A stretch of 64,000 nt of DNA from contig MNCI01002256.1 of NCBI GenBank assembly GCA_015680685.1, forward strand, positions 52,971 through 116,970, given 5' to 3'. The DNA is from Gnetum montanum (lineage: Eukaryota > Streptophyta > Gnetopsida > Gnetales > Gnetaceae). The notes under the pieces were generated by a model. That model saw only the letters and a program-made list of their open reading frames with translations. It made no database searches and had not been told where the DNA came from. Shown in pieces: positions 11,451 to 23,499 of this stretch. A program made the position numbers and the translations under genes. Positions within the stretch are counted from its first letter, which is position 1. Every line of letters begins with the position of its first letter.

Positions 11451-11789
11451 CCAAAAAATGTGATGAAGTATATTAACATCTAATCTTTCGTCGTCAATAT
11501 TTGGCATCAATAATTTTGTGAGGAGTTGGTGGTAGAAGATAAAAGTTTCCTATTGCTTTGGTTTTCGGGTTTTTAATATTTTTCAAAGTGAGGTGCTTGG
11601 AGGATGAAAAAATCTAATAAAATTGTTTCAAAATATGAACATACGGAAATTGCACATTCAATACTTTTTTTTCCATGAAAGAAGCTGCAAGTTCCATGGG
11701 CGAGGCTTATTTTTACGATGCCCCAATCCAACATATCTTAAAGAAGACTTAATTTTTTTGAGCCCCCTTTTTCCATCCCTAGAGGTGGT

Positions 11790-12060
11790 CAATTGTAGGT
11801 TTAGGAAGTTGGAAAGATGTCTTGGTCATTTAGGAAGTTGGAAAGACGTCTTGGTGATGTGGGAGATGTTTGGACCAAGAGCTGGGATATGATAGGTTTG
11901 GGCAACATCTTGCCCAACGAAGAGATGTCTTGTTCTAGCGAGAGACATCTCTAGTGTCTCTAGTGAGATGTTTGTCCCAGATAGGAGATATCTTTGGGAG
12001 ATGTTTAACTATAGGAGACATCTTGTCTCAATAGGAGATGTCTAGCCATGAAAAAAGGCA
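11790..12060. repeat. cluster of GGAGATGT/AGACATCTC motifs
   Basis: Within about 270 bp the octamer-like words GAGATGT, AGATGTCT and the inverse GACATCT recur more than a dozen times in both orientations, after a short duplication GGAAGTTGGAAAGA (about 11806 and 11830). This looks like the U3 of an unidentified LTR or a degenerate minisatellite. No TATA box or LTR ends were defined. Confidence 0.5.
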
Positions 12061-12715
12061 TCTTGTTTGAGAGTGAGAGTTGACTGGTAAGCCCATAGAC
12101 ATCTTGTACGACCAAGTAAAGTTTTGGAATAGCAATTTTAAGTTGGGGAATAATTGGGAAGGATGAGAACAAGAATGGAAATAACAAAGAATCTACATGT
12201 TGGTCATGGGGAACATTTCTCAAAGGTTCTTGTTTTGTAATTCATAAATATTGTTTGTGTTTTCATGTTTGATATGACAATGTTGTGAGATGAGAGTTGG
12301 GATAGATTGCATGAGTTGTGTGCATCTTTGTGGTCAACTGTGTGTTTTTTGGCCATTGTGACTTTTATGTGAGTTTGGTTCTTAGTCTTGTGTATAGGAG
12401 AGATTTAGTTCAGTTGTACCTTGCATTGAGGATGATCATTGTGTGGTCGTAGAGCCTCATGCTCTGCAATATCATTGAGTATATGAGTGGTGTTGTTTGT
12501 GCGTTGTGGAACCATTGTAATTGTGAACTTCTTTTGAATTGATTGAAGATAGCTAATTTTCTTGTTTTCTAGCAAATTGAATTGTCTTCAAACATTATGG
12601 ATTCCATGTGATTTTGAAGGGTTAAACATGTGATTTTGAAGGGTTAAAGCAAATTGGAGTGACCTTATTCTAGGGTGTTAGATCCCAAAAAAAGAAAGAG
12701 ATGGAAAAATAGTTG

Positions 12716-13395
12716 CTTGAGTAGGAACTTTTTTAAAAGGCCTTGTAAGACCTATGGAAAGAGTTAGTTATGCCAAAAGCATTGTTGAAATGTTGGTGAT
12801 GAGTGCTAGGTTAAAGCATGAGCTTTTTTTGTTTATGCCAAAGCAAGTTGATGAGGAGTTTTTTGGATTCCCCAATCTAAGTTCACTTAAGGTGCAAAGA
12901 TCCATAACTCAATTGAACAAGAAAAGAAAAATAGAACTTTATTTTTGCTCAATAGAAATGAAGACAATGCACAAATGCACAGAGAAAACTTTAATTTTCA
13001 TATTTCCTCATAACTCATTAATTTTGAGATCAATGTTTGCTTGAAACTGTTTTTATGTTCTTATGGGCTTTTTGTTTAAGGGGAAAATTTTAGCACTAAG
13101 ATTAGATATTGTCTTATGGGCTTTTTGTTTTTAGGGGAAAATTTTAGCATCAAGGAGAATATTATGGGATCGAACAATGATTAAGGAGTAGGTAGGAATA
13201 CCATTGCTTGAGTGGAACCTTTGTAAAAGGGCTTGCAAGACCTATAGAAAGAGTTATTTATGTCAAAAACATTATTGTAATGTTGGTGATAAGTGACAAA
13301 TTAAAGCATGTGCTTTTTCATTCATGCCAAAGCAAGTTGATGAGGAGGAGTCCTTTGGATTCTACAATGCAAGTTCACTTAAGATGCAAAGATCC
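12716..13395. repeat. imperfect 188-bp direct repeat with internal 54-bp repeat
   Basis: 12716-12903 and 13207-13395 align along their whole length (both contain AGACCTAT.GAAAGAGTTA and CCAAAGCAAGTTGATGAGGA) at roughly 80% identity by eye. Between them the words CTTATGGGCTTTTTGTTT and GGGGAAAATTTTAGCA occur twice, near 13060 and 13112. Each copy has a short open frame, but the two proteins diverge by frameshift, so I do not treat them as genes. Confidence 0.75.
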
Positions 13396-13399
13396 ACAA

Positions 13400-16300
13400 C
13401 AACTCACAAGTGAATAAGAAAAGGAAAAGAAAACTTTATTCTTACTCAATGGAAATGAATACTATGCACAAATGGAAGCAACATATTTCCAAGGAAAAAT
13501 AATCAATCAATTAAACCCTCACACCACTCTTACAATACAAGGAGGAAAATCAAGAAGATGGCATACTAGCAATTGGGGCATAGTGTGAGCTTGAGAGAGA
13601 GTGAGTTCATAGGTAATAGATACCAGGAACCTTGTGTTCCACACATTTTTCTATAAGCAAGTTTAGTCCATGAGATGCTCTTTGGCCCATGCCTCTCTAT
13701 GAGGAGGTAAAAAAGGTCCTCACCTCTCTAGGAGGAGGTAAAAAAGGATTTCATTTTGATGGGTTTTAAGGTGATACTCTAAATAGAAAGAAGTTTATTA
13801 ATTTTCTTTAGTTGTGTGCATTGAAGTGGTACTTAATTTATTTTGAGAAATTATGTTTATTATTTGAAATATTATTTACAAAAATTACCAAAAAGTCTAC
13901 TTTCAATGAAGTTTGATTTAGATGATTTGAATTGAATCAAATGATGTTAAGCTTTGCATCCATAGGTCTTGTGAAATTTAGAAGATTTTAAGGGTTGGTT
14001 TAGTTTATTAAGTAAATTGCTTCTCAAAAGAATCCTAGGTTAAAATCATAGGAAGATAAATACAAATTATATAAAAGAAAATTGTTTTCCAAATTTGATC
14101 CTAAGGTTAAGTGTAATGTTCTATATTTGTGTGGGTTACCTTAATACACTATCAAATACCTAGACTTGAACTTGTTTTGAAGCTTATCTATATTTGTAGA
14201 TGTGCTTAATGCTTTTAAGTTAATATTAAGACTTTTGCTTGGGCAAGTCTACTAATTTGTAATTTCTTTTTAACTAGTTTAGCTATATATTTATAATTTA
14301 TATCTATAATTAGGTCAAGAGAATTTTTTTCTTTACAAAAAATTGAATGGATTGATTTTGAAAAATATTTGTATAATATAAGATGGAAAATTTAGGGATA
14401 AAATATAATAATTAGGCCCTATGGGTTTATGGAAAGAATATAATTTGATGTTACAACGAGACCTCTAGAAGGTTATGAAACTAAAACTAATTTTTTACTG
14501 AGTGTTGTCTATTAGAATGGAATTTGTGACCTAAGTTATGGATGAAATATAATTTAGCATTACAAAATCAGGGATTTCTATATGATTTGTAGTTGGCCTC
14601 TCAGCCAACATTATATATTATTTTATAGTAAAAAAATTTATTTTTGAAACCAAAGCTAAATTTTTATTTACACTTGCTAAAATCCTTTTAGATTTATTGG
14701 ACTAAGTAACTTTAGAATTTCTTTTATGGATTTTTTAACCCATAACTTAGGGTTTTCAACTAGAATCAAACTTGTAATCTAGTATTTCCAAGCCAAGGCT
14801 CTTACTATTGGAATTTTTATTGATGAATGACAATAAAAAAGTCTAATAGTATTTTAGAATAATACTATGCAATTAATGAAATTTGGATACATAGTTTATT
14901 TTAATATTTTATTAGAAATTTTAATTTATTGAATATTTAAGTAATAAAAATATATAAAAAATTCAAAGTTGTTAGATTATACTCAAATTTGATTTTATAT
15001 GAAGGGTAGAAATCTATAATTAGTTTCGTGATTGAACTTTCAAATTTTGAGATTTCCATTTTAAACAAAAAAAGTATTTCGAAGTTTTATATTTTCTTTA
15101 ATTCAATTAAAATATTAATTTTAACATAAATAACTATGACATGTTTATGTTTATTTTCATTAGCTTGACATGTAAAATGTTGGATTTCTAAGAAGTTTAG
15201 TACCAATGACTGTTGTTAGCCAAATTATAGGATTTGTGAAATATATATATAAGGCTAATGATTAAAATTAAATTAGAAACCCTTGTAACCTTATAAAGTA
15301 AAAAAGTGAATTTAAAGAAAATAAAAAAGATGGGCCACAAAAGAAAAGTTAATGTAGAAATAAGTAGGATGGTGAGGTGTGCTTGATGTTACTTTTTGAT
15401 ATGGTGACATCCATTTTTAATATGCATATTGTCTACTTCATATCAATGGTTGAAAAAGGATAAAGGATCCATTTAATAGTGACATGAGTCTTTCTTTGGT
15501 ATTTTCACTTTCACATGTCCACTCTATGAGCTTGCTTGTCTAAGTTAAGTCATTTGTTATGTTATGAATAAAAAAAGAGATTTTTGGAGAATGGGTTATA
15601 ACTAGTCTTTACCCATTGTGTAAACTTTTGTGCAAAAGTCTTCACTTAAGCTTTGGGATCTCCTTCATCTTATAAATAAAGGGGGCTTTGCTCTTGTTTT
15701 TATCTTTTTTCAAAGTGGGAAAGACTATACTAGTTTGAAAACAGAGAAAGAGAAAGAGAGGAAAAGGTATGTGGTTGTTCATTGCTTGATCTTAGCCTAT
15801 CTTTTGGATTCTCTTGATGGGTCTTGTGGGTTCATGATAGAATTTTGAGAGGTTGACCTTGTAACTACTAGTGGAGGCTATTGTGGTTGATTTTGGGAAA
15901 CTACTAGGCTGATTCTACATACTCATTTTTGATTTTCTTGGAGGATTTTAGTTGCACCTTGGGCTTGCTATTTTAAGGTGAGTCTTGAGGCTACTAGCTA
16001 GACAGCAACCTAAGCCTAAAGTATATTCTCCTTCCCCAAATTGGTCAACTAGTCATAGAGGTGAGTTTTCCAAATCTTTATTGTACATAAATTATTGATA
16101 AGTATTTGTTGTCTTGTCTTGGATAAGTTGAGGATTATTGCATGAGGGCATCCGGGATTTTTTGTGAGTTATGAGTTATGCATAAGATCTTTCATGAATC
16201 ATGAATATTATTTTTAGCATAAATGTATTAGGCTTATGAGGTAGCATTTTCTTTGTCATATGCACTTGGTATTTCATGTTTTTGTGAACATTATTAATGG

Positions 16301-16784
16301 ATATACCCCATCATTCTATCCAAGGCTAGTGATCTCTTGTGTGGGCTATAAGGGCTTAGCCTTTGGAGGTGCTTGATGGTGTTCACTTTCACTATTTTAT
16401 CCAACCCCAATGTTTTTCTTGTATGGGCTACAAATTGTTGGAGGGTTGGAGGTACTTGATGCGTAACAATTGCATGACCAAAGGATTCATTGTATACTTA
16501 TTAAATTAAAAATAAATTATGCATATTTATGATTATTTGGGTCTTTTGCATGATGGAAAGTGAAATGCACATGTTTTTTTTTTCAGCATCATCTTAGGTA
16601 GATTTAGTACATAACCTCTTCCATTCTTAAAGCTCTTCCATCTTTAGATCATTGGTCACCAAAAAATTTTTGTTGTAATAAATTTGCAAATAACCCTTAA
16701 GATTAACTAGAAGTTAGGTCTAATTGTAGATCTTGCTATCAAATTATGTTACCAAACCCTATTACCAAATTTAGAATTGCTAAA
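13400..16784. other. AT-rich intergenic DNA, no gene identified
   Basis: No coding similarity was found. Positions 13800-15300 are very AT-rich. At about 15671 TATAAATAAAGGGGGC follows the sort of sequence seen upstream of LTR promoters, and a purine-rich run (AGAGAAAGAGAAAGAGAGG) lies near 15740. This could be a remnant LTR, but I could not find termini or a partner. Confidence 0.35.
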
Positions 16785-17630
16785 TGATGAGGGGCGAATA
16801 TCCCTACGCTCAACCATATGAATCACTAAGCATTCATGCGTGATCCAGTTGAATTCTGTGGACCCTTTGTTTTCTAGTACACTAGCCTTTAGGAAGTGAA
16901 CTTGCCCTAACAATCATTTGTTGTCTTCCCAATTGCACTTGTGATATGCAAAGGTATGGTTAAGTGTAATTGAGGTGTATGATTTTTATTATTTTTATGT
17001 TTTATGTTTTGGATGCTTAAAATAAAGGATGAAAAGAATGAAGTAATTTAATTGATAATTTAATCTAACTAACTAATCAATGTCTAACTAATCCTAACAT
17101 AAGCATTTGGTCCCACTTTTCAAACACATCCTGAACATGTATAATGCTGCTAGGTTACCAAATGTTAAGCATTATTGGGATTATCGAGCGTCATGCGCAT
17201 GCTCAAAGTGATTGTACTTATGTGCTTAATTAATTGCTATTTAATCTAGCTTAATTTAGCTTAATTACTTAAAGTATTAAAGGAAATTGCATAAAACATT
17301 GAATGTATAAAGAAAATATTTAATCTAGCCGAAGTGCTACAAAGTTTATTAGAAAGCTCATCTTTATTGTTGCACACATTGTCGTGCTCAGGTACAATAG
17401 TGCTTGAATAAAAATCCATACACTCAATGACTCCTGTTGCGAGCACTTGGGAAAATATTCTAACTTTGGGGAAGAAAAATGACAAGAGCTCTGCTACAGT
17501 ATGACAAAAAAACTCCCAAAATATGCGTCCAAGTGTTATATTTATAGGCTGGTGCACATCCCATGATATCTCATATTTGACACCACTTCTTGATCCCTGA
17601 TATTAGAGCTAGAAAAAATACACTTCATCA
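16785..17630 (-). repeat. element A 3' LTR
   Basis: It begins and ends TGATGAGG...TTCATCA on the plus strand (TG...CA termini). In minus direction the U3 contains GATATC/GATATT words, then a TATAAATA at about 17543-17536, then an R-U5 part shared with the C and B LTRs (TGAGTGTATGGATTTTTATT, TTAATCTAG). Confidence 0.85.
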
Positions 17631-17640
17631 TACCCCCATG
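17631..17640 (-). other. element A polypurine tract
   Basis: On the minus strand, CATGGGGGTA directly precedes the 3' LTR. The same word (CATGGGGGTA) precedes the C 3' LTR at 60002-60011. It primes plus-strand DNA synthesis. Confidence 0.75.
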
Positions 17641-19729
17641 ACTGAATGAAAACTAGTCCTCGAGTGAACAAAAGAAGGAATAAATTGCTTACAAAATATT
17701 GAGAAGGTATGGAATTATTGATTGACATGCAAATTGACTCAGATGAAATAGACAAATTCTAAGTGCCCAAGTATATGGATTTACAATATTTTACAAAATT
17801 GGATGTTCATGACAATAGAATTAATACCTTGGCCAAAACTAACATCCGAATCCTCTAGCAACTGAAGATCAAGGGAGAAGATTCAATGATCATGAAGGGG
17901 CCTTGTTGCATGGTGCTATTGCTTATTCCTTGGTGAAGATAGTCTCACTTCTAATCCATGCTTCCCTCTACAATCACAACAAAATCACGATTAGTGTGCA
18001 ATGTGTAACTTATAGCTTTTAGGTACCTTGTCTCTTCAACAGTTATACTTGGCTAGGTTACTATTATGGTGGATTGATTCTTTTAATAGTATTTTATTTT
18101 TGTGGTACTTAGAGTTCATTGAAAGGGTTTAACTTCATGGATTAATGTTGTTAATTTTAGTCCTTAATTAAACCTTTATAAAAGTTAGAAAATTCAAAAA
18201 AAATTGGTAAAAAAAAAAAACCTAAGTGGCCCCCATGACATAGAGTGTACCTTCAGTAGTGAGAAGACTGAAAAATGGGGTGAAATGGATAAGAATTTCA
18301 TCATTAAATTTTGAAAGGCCCAAACACAATGAAATGCTTGAAGAGGGTTAAAGAATTCACAATAAGAAAAAAGGAGGATTTCACTAAAAAACATTATGAA
18401 GATGCACACAATTGGATGTCATCAATGGGGCATGCAAAAGGATTTGATTTTGAGGATGCCTAAGGATAAAGAACTTAATTATTCCAACCAAAAGGTATGC
18501 AAGTGGGTCCTCCCCAAAGTAGGCACATGCCCTTTGTTGCCCTTGCATATCCTCAAACCAAGGAGTCCATGGGCCCCATGGGTGATTAATGGTTACAGAA
18601 AGTTAAGTACGAAAACCTAGAAGAAACTACCTAAGAATTTTGGCACATCAAACTAAGTTATCGAACAAGGACATGAGTATTGACAGTGAGGTAAGACATG
18701 AAAAGAATAGATGGATGAGAGAGAAAAGTGGAATGGAGTTCTTGATTAAGGTCACATAAAGTCCTTTGTGAATTTTGTGGTTAAATGACTTGATAAAATC
18801 CATCCTTAGTCTAGACCAAAATCAACCACATTCAATGACTTCACATCGTCACTCTAAGATCGATCCACCTACTGGAGACACAAGAGTGCTCCCACAAATC
18901 AAACACCATTCCTTATGGAGAAGAAAAGAGAAGCAGGAAGTGAGAAAGGGCCTTAGTTAGAGGGGGTCTTTAGGCATGGGTAACATGTCTTTTGAGTCCC
19001 ATAACCAGTGCTTGTAGCCCATTATTCTATCTAAGGGGTGTGCCTTGAATTTCCATCATTATTTTTATTATTTATTTATTTATTTGATGGGAGCCACACC
19101 TTGCAAAGACTTATTTAACTACCTGTTATTCGTCGACATGGAATGATAAGAAATCCATGAAAACACTCATGCATCCAAATAAGTGGAAGGGTACAAAGAA
19201 TATTAAGTTCCCTTCAAGTCACACCCTATTCAAGCCCTTGAATCCTTTCGTTCAAAAACTACCAAGATCACAAGTTTGTTAAGGGTTTGTTAAGGAAAGG
19301 GACCTCATACTTCCAGAATTGAAAACACCATAGAGTTTGTGGATGGGTGGATGATGTGGACTCACTGTAATCATGAAAAAGAAACTATGTCTCAATTATC
19401 AACAACAAAATTCAAAGCTACAATCTAGATACTAATAATCAAATAGCCAAATAGCACATGCCCACATCAAGCAAATTGCATTGTACCTAGTTGGCAATAA
19501 GGCACGTTATTATTAGAACACAAGAAGAAAATCACACCAAAATAAACAAAATATACAAGAAATTATAAAATATTCAAGAAAAATAAAACATTTTAACAAT
19601 ATTGTATAACAAAAAAAATGGTGTCAAACAGTAAAAAGTAGAAAAGCAAAAAGGGTGTAAAAACAACAAAGTGTAAAACAAAAATGTGTAAAACAAAAAT
19701 AGAAAAAAATTGAGGAGCCATTTATGTGA
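17641..19729 (-). other. element A 3' non-coding region
   Basis: No reading frame was recognised. Short stretches match the region after pol in element C in the same sense: GTGGGTCCTCCCC at about 18506 mirrors GGGGAGGACCCAC near 40534, and GGACTCA..ACATG near 18990 mirrors 40050. The second ORF present in C is not recognisable here and may have been deleted. An (ATTT)n microsatellite lies near 19065-19085. Confidence 0.5.
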
Positions 19730-21183
19730 TTAGCATGAATGACCATCTCCTTCTTGACTAAGTTGGAAGGAGGAGATTTGAAAAATTGAGCATGCTTGTC
19801 CATTCGAGGAGGTGTTGTAACCACTGGCTTCCTTATACTCATGGAAAGGTTTAATTTGTTGCATGTTGACTAGTTGTTTCTTGTTTAGGCTCTTAGATTT
19901 GTAGATCAACATGGCCCTAAAAGAAAATGTTTCAGAAATAATATAAGGGCCTTTCCACAATGTTTGGAACTTAGTTTGTTGTGGCACATGTGTGAGGTTC
20001 CACTAGAGGACCTTATCTCTTGGTTGAAATTTGACTTTTCTAATTCTAAGGTCATGGCATTTTTTGTTAAATGCCTTGGGCAACTCGTTAGATGATAGGG
20101 CCACCAATTGGTTTTTGTCTAGTAGGTTGAGATTCATTAATCTTTTTTTTGAGCTAGATGTAAGTCAAGGTCAAGGTCACATGCTGTTGAAAGTATACGA
20201 AGCTCAAGTTGAATAGGAAGAGTTGGCAATTTTCCATACACTAGCTCATAGGGAGAGTAGCATATAGGGAGCTTCCAGGTGGAGTAGTAGGCCTAGAGGA
20301 CATCGTTGAGTTTCATGCTCTAGTGTCTTCTATATTTGCTAATTTTTCTCATTAAGATCTTAGTGATTTCCCTATTTGTAACCTCAGCTTAAACATTGGC
20401 TTAGGGATGATAAGGTGTTGTTAATTTATGCTCAACCCCCAAGCATTGCATGAGCTTCTAAAAGGTAGTAGCTATAAAGTGGGTTCCATTATTACAAATT
20501 AATGCACATGGCATACCATACCTATTTACAACATTCTATTGTACAAACCTTGTAGTGGTAGAAGATGTACAATTGGTGACAGTTGCTGCTTCTGCCCATT
20601 TCATACAATAGTCAATAATGACTATGATGTATGCCTTTCCATTTGACTTGGGTGTGATAGGATCCATGAAGTCAATACCCCAAATGTTAAAGCATTCCAA
20701 TGGTTGGATCCATTGCTAAGGGCCTTCCATATAGGTAATTATTTGACCATCGTGTTGGCAATGTTCATAAGGGCTGACAACTTGGTAAGAATCCTTGAAA
20801 AGTGTTGGCCAGTAATATCTTGCCATTAGGATGTTAATGGTTGTGCATCTCCCTGCATAGTGGTCTTGACAAGGACCCTCATGAGCATCTTGGAGAATGC
20901 GTAGTTGATTAGCATCAAGGACACACCAATGAACTAAGGCATTGGTGCACATCTTGTAGAGAAGCTCGTTGATCTGCATGAAGTGTTTCACTTGGTATAG
21001 AAATTGTTGTTTCTTCCTATGGTCTAGCTCTTGTGGCATCTCTTGAGTGAGAAAATAGGTGAGAATGCCATCATAATAGTTAGGCTTAGTGGGAAATTGT
21101 TCAGTTATAGCCCCAACAAAGAGGATTTCATCAAAAAACTGATTAGATAGTGAGCCTTCCTCCTCTTTCTTGTCCCATCTCAA
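19730..21183 (-). pseudogene. element A integrase
   Basis: In minus direction 21183-20716 encodes the end of RNase H (FVGAITEQ) and the integrase zinc domain: HWCVLDANQLRILQDAHEG, then DHYAGRCTTINILMARYYWP and a broken Cys pair. The catalytic core follows in pieces (GVDFMDPI-type at about 20690-20655) and the C-terminal domain at 19987-19730 (LWKGPYIISETF). Several stops and frame changes occur. No chromodomain was seen, as usual for the Tat/Athila branch. It lines up segment by segment with the integrase of C at 37855-39130. Confidence 0.75.
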
Positions 21184-22370
21184 CTAAGATAAGTGATTAG
21201 TGACCACATTCTTAGTTTCCTTTCAATCTACTATCGTAATATTGAATTCCTACAAGATTACCAGTATGACATGGGGGCTTACCATTAGCTTATTCATCAA
21301 GAAGGGAATTGCACTATCATCTATGTGCACGAAAACCTTGTATCCAAGCACATAGTACCTAAATTTCTCCAAGGCAAACACCATTGACATCAATTCTTTT
21401 TCTATGGTGGTGTAGTTTAACTATGCATCCACAATGCTTTAGCTTGTGCAGTGGATGTAATAAGGATGTTTATGATTGTCCAACTACATAACCACAACCC
21501 CCAAGGCATAATTTGATACATTTATCATAACGTGAAATGGTCTGGACTAGTTTAGTGCTCACAGAATTGGAGTTTTACAAGTTTCTCCTTTAGTAGTTGG
21601 AATTCCTTGGTCTTAACAAATGGAGCATCTCTCTTTGTTAGCTCGACTAATGATTTTGTGATCTTAGAGAAATTCTCTATGAATCTTCGATAGTAATTAG
21701 TGTATCCAAGGAATGACCAAACATCTTTTATAGTTTTTGGTTGATAGGTAATTCCTTGGATGACCCTAATCTTTTTAGGGTTGACCTCAATCCTTGTGAG
21801 ATTTTATGCCCCAACATAATGCCCTCCTAGACCATCAGATGGCTCTTTTACTAATTGAGCTAAATATTGGTCTCCACACATATTTTGAGCACTTGCCCAA
21901 GATAGTCCAAAGCTTGCTCAGATGCAGCCCCATAGGTGAAGTCATCCATGAAGACTTCTACCCTGCTAATGATTTGCTATTGAAAAATACTCAAGACCAG
22001 CCATTGGAATGTGGCAGGGGCATTACACAGGCCAAATTATATCTTTTGATATGTAAAAGTTTCCTAGGGGCTTGTGAATAAGATTTTGTCTTGGTCTTCT
22101 AGTGTAACTATAACCATCCAGAAAATTGAAGTAGCAATGCTAAGAAATGGTGTCTAACACCTGATCGACAAATGGCAACAGGAAGTGATCTTTGAATGTT
22201 GACATGTTCAGCAGCTTGAAATCAATACAAACCCACCATGTGCCACCTTTCTTTGACACTATCACCAGTGGGCTAATCCACTCGCTATCTACAATGGGGT
22301 AGATGAACCCCACCTTAAGGAGTTGTTCAATATCCTCTTTGACGATTTGCTTTAATTTGGGATTCAATTG
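21184..22370 (-). pseudogene. element A reverse transcriptase and RNase H
   Basis: 22367-22140 encodes the RT entry: IEQLLKVGFIYPIVDSEWIS, VIVSKKGGTWWVCIDFKLLN and DHFLLPFVDQVLD. The palm motif VFMDDFTYG lies at about 21966-21935 with both Asp codons intact. Beyond it the thumb and RNase H (21800-21190) are fragmentary, with many stops. The family normally has one continuous pol, so this copy is dead. Confidence 0.8.
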
Positions 22371-22536
22371 CCACTACAACTATCTCTTTAGCTTCATGGC
22401 CAGATCTATGTAGATATAATGCTAGAATATCCTAGGATCAATTCTTTTGAGTTTGGAATATGACTAAGCAAAGACTATTGCCCATTTGTTGACAACTTTT
22501 AGTAGCATCTCCTTTTGTTCAAGTGTAAGATTTGCA

Positions 22537-23487
22537 TTAATTATTATTAGCTTCCCATTTTTTCAAGAATTCATATTCCATGCCAGTAGGTAGAGTTTTC
22601 AACTCAAGGGGCTCTTGTTTGAAATTTTTAGGAATTTCCAACTCTCCCCAATTGGTATCATCAATTTCATCAATGGAGAGTTGGCGATGAACTTGCTCTA
22701 GTTCATTCATATCTTCCAGATAGGCACATGTTAGGCTCTTAGCAGGTTCCATGAAAATTGTTGAGCTACTTCTAGGGTTAGCTGTCAACCACTAGGCGTC
22801 CTCCTATTTTGTGGCTACTATGTACAAGTACCTTTGAATTTTAGATATATCAACATAGTGACTGCATGCTTGGATAGATACACTATTAATAATCCATAGT
22901 TTTTGCACATACTTGTACCTTGTATCAATGTACACAATGCATGGAACTTTCTTCCTCTTGGTCTTTTTGAATTCATTTTCTTTAGATATTTCAAGGGAAG
23001 GATATTGTATTCCCAATTGTGTATCAACAGTGCTCAACCAAGCCCTTCCCATGATGATTGGGAAGTCCCCCTTGCAATTGTCCACTTAGATCACCAAGCA
23101 ATTGATGAGGTAGGATCACCCACAAATGGTAGTCATAATGCCCTCCACTAGTCCTAAGGAAATAGTGATGGATTAATTAACCAACTCGAGATGAATGTTG
23201 CTCTTCTTGAGTGGAGGAAAGTTCCAAGCTTTATACATCTCATGGAAAATCATATTAACACCAGAACTTGGATTTAGAAGAGCTTTGCAAGGCTCATTCC
23301 TAGTGATTTGAAGGTAAATAAGGAGACTTCTAGGATAAGATAGTTTCCTGGGAAGGTGGCCAACCCTTATCCAATTGGTTGCTACATGGGTTAACATGAT
23401 AGTATGTACTTTGGGAGGTATTTTTTTTGAAGGGGACTCAAATAGATTCGATGCAAAGAGAGATGGAGAAGCAAGGTTGCTAGCCAC
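22537..23487 (-). pseudogene. element A protease and pre-RT linker
   Basis: 23487-23173 ends with CKALLNPSSGVNMIFHEMYK, the retropepsin active-site region. The position normally DxGA(S) reads N-P-S-S. 23085-22804 continues with FPIIMGRAWLSTVDTQLGIQ, the second conserved protease block. 22788-22537 is an acidic linker leading to RT (YLEDMNELEQVHRQLS). The same Asn replaces Asp in element C. Confidence 0.75.
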
Positions 23488-23499
23488 AAATGTATGTAA

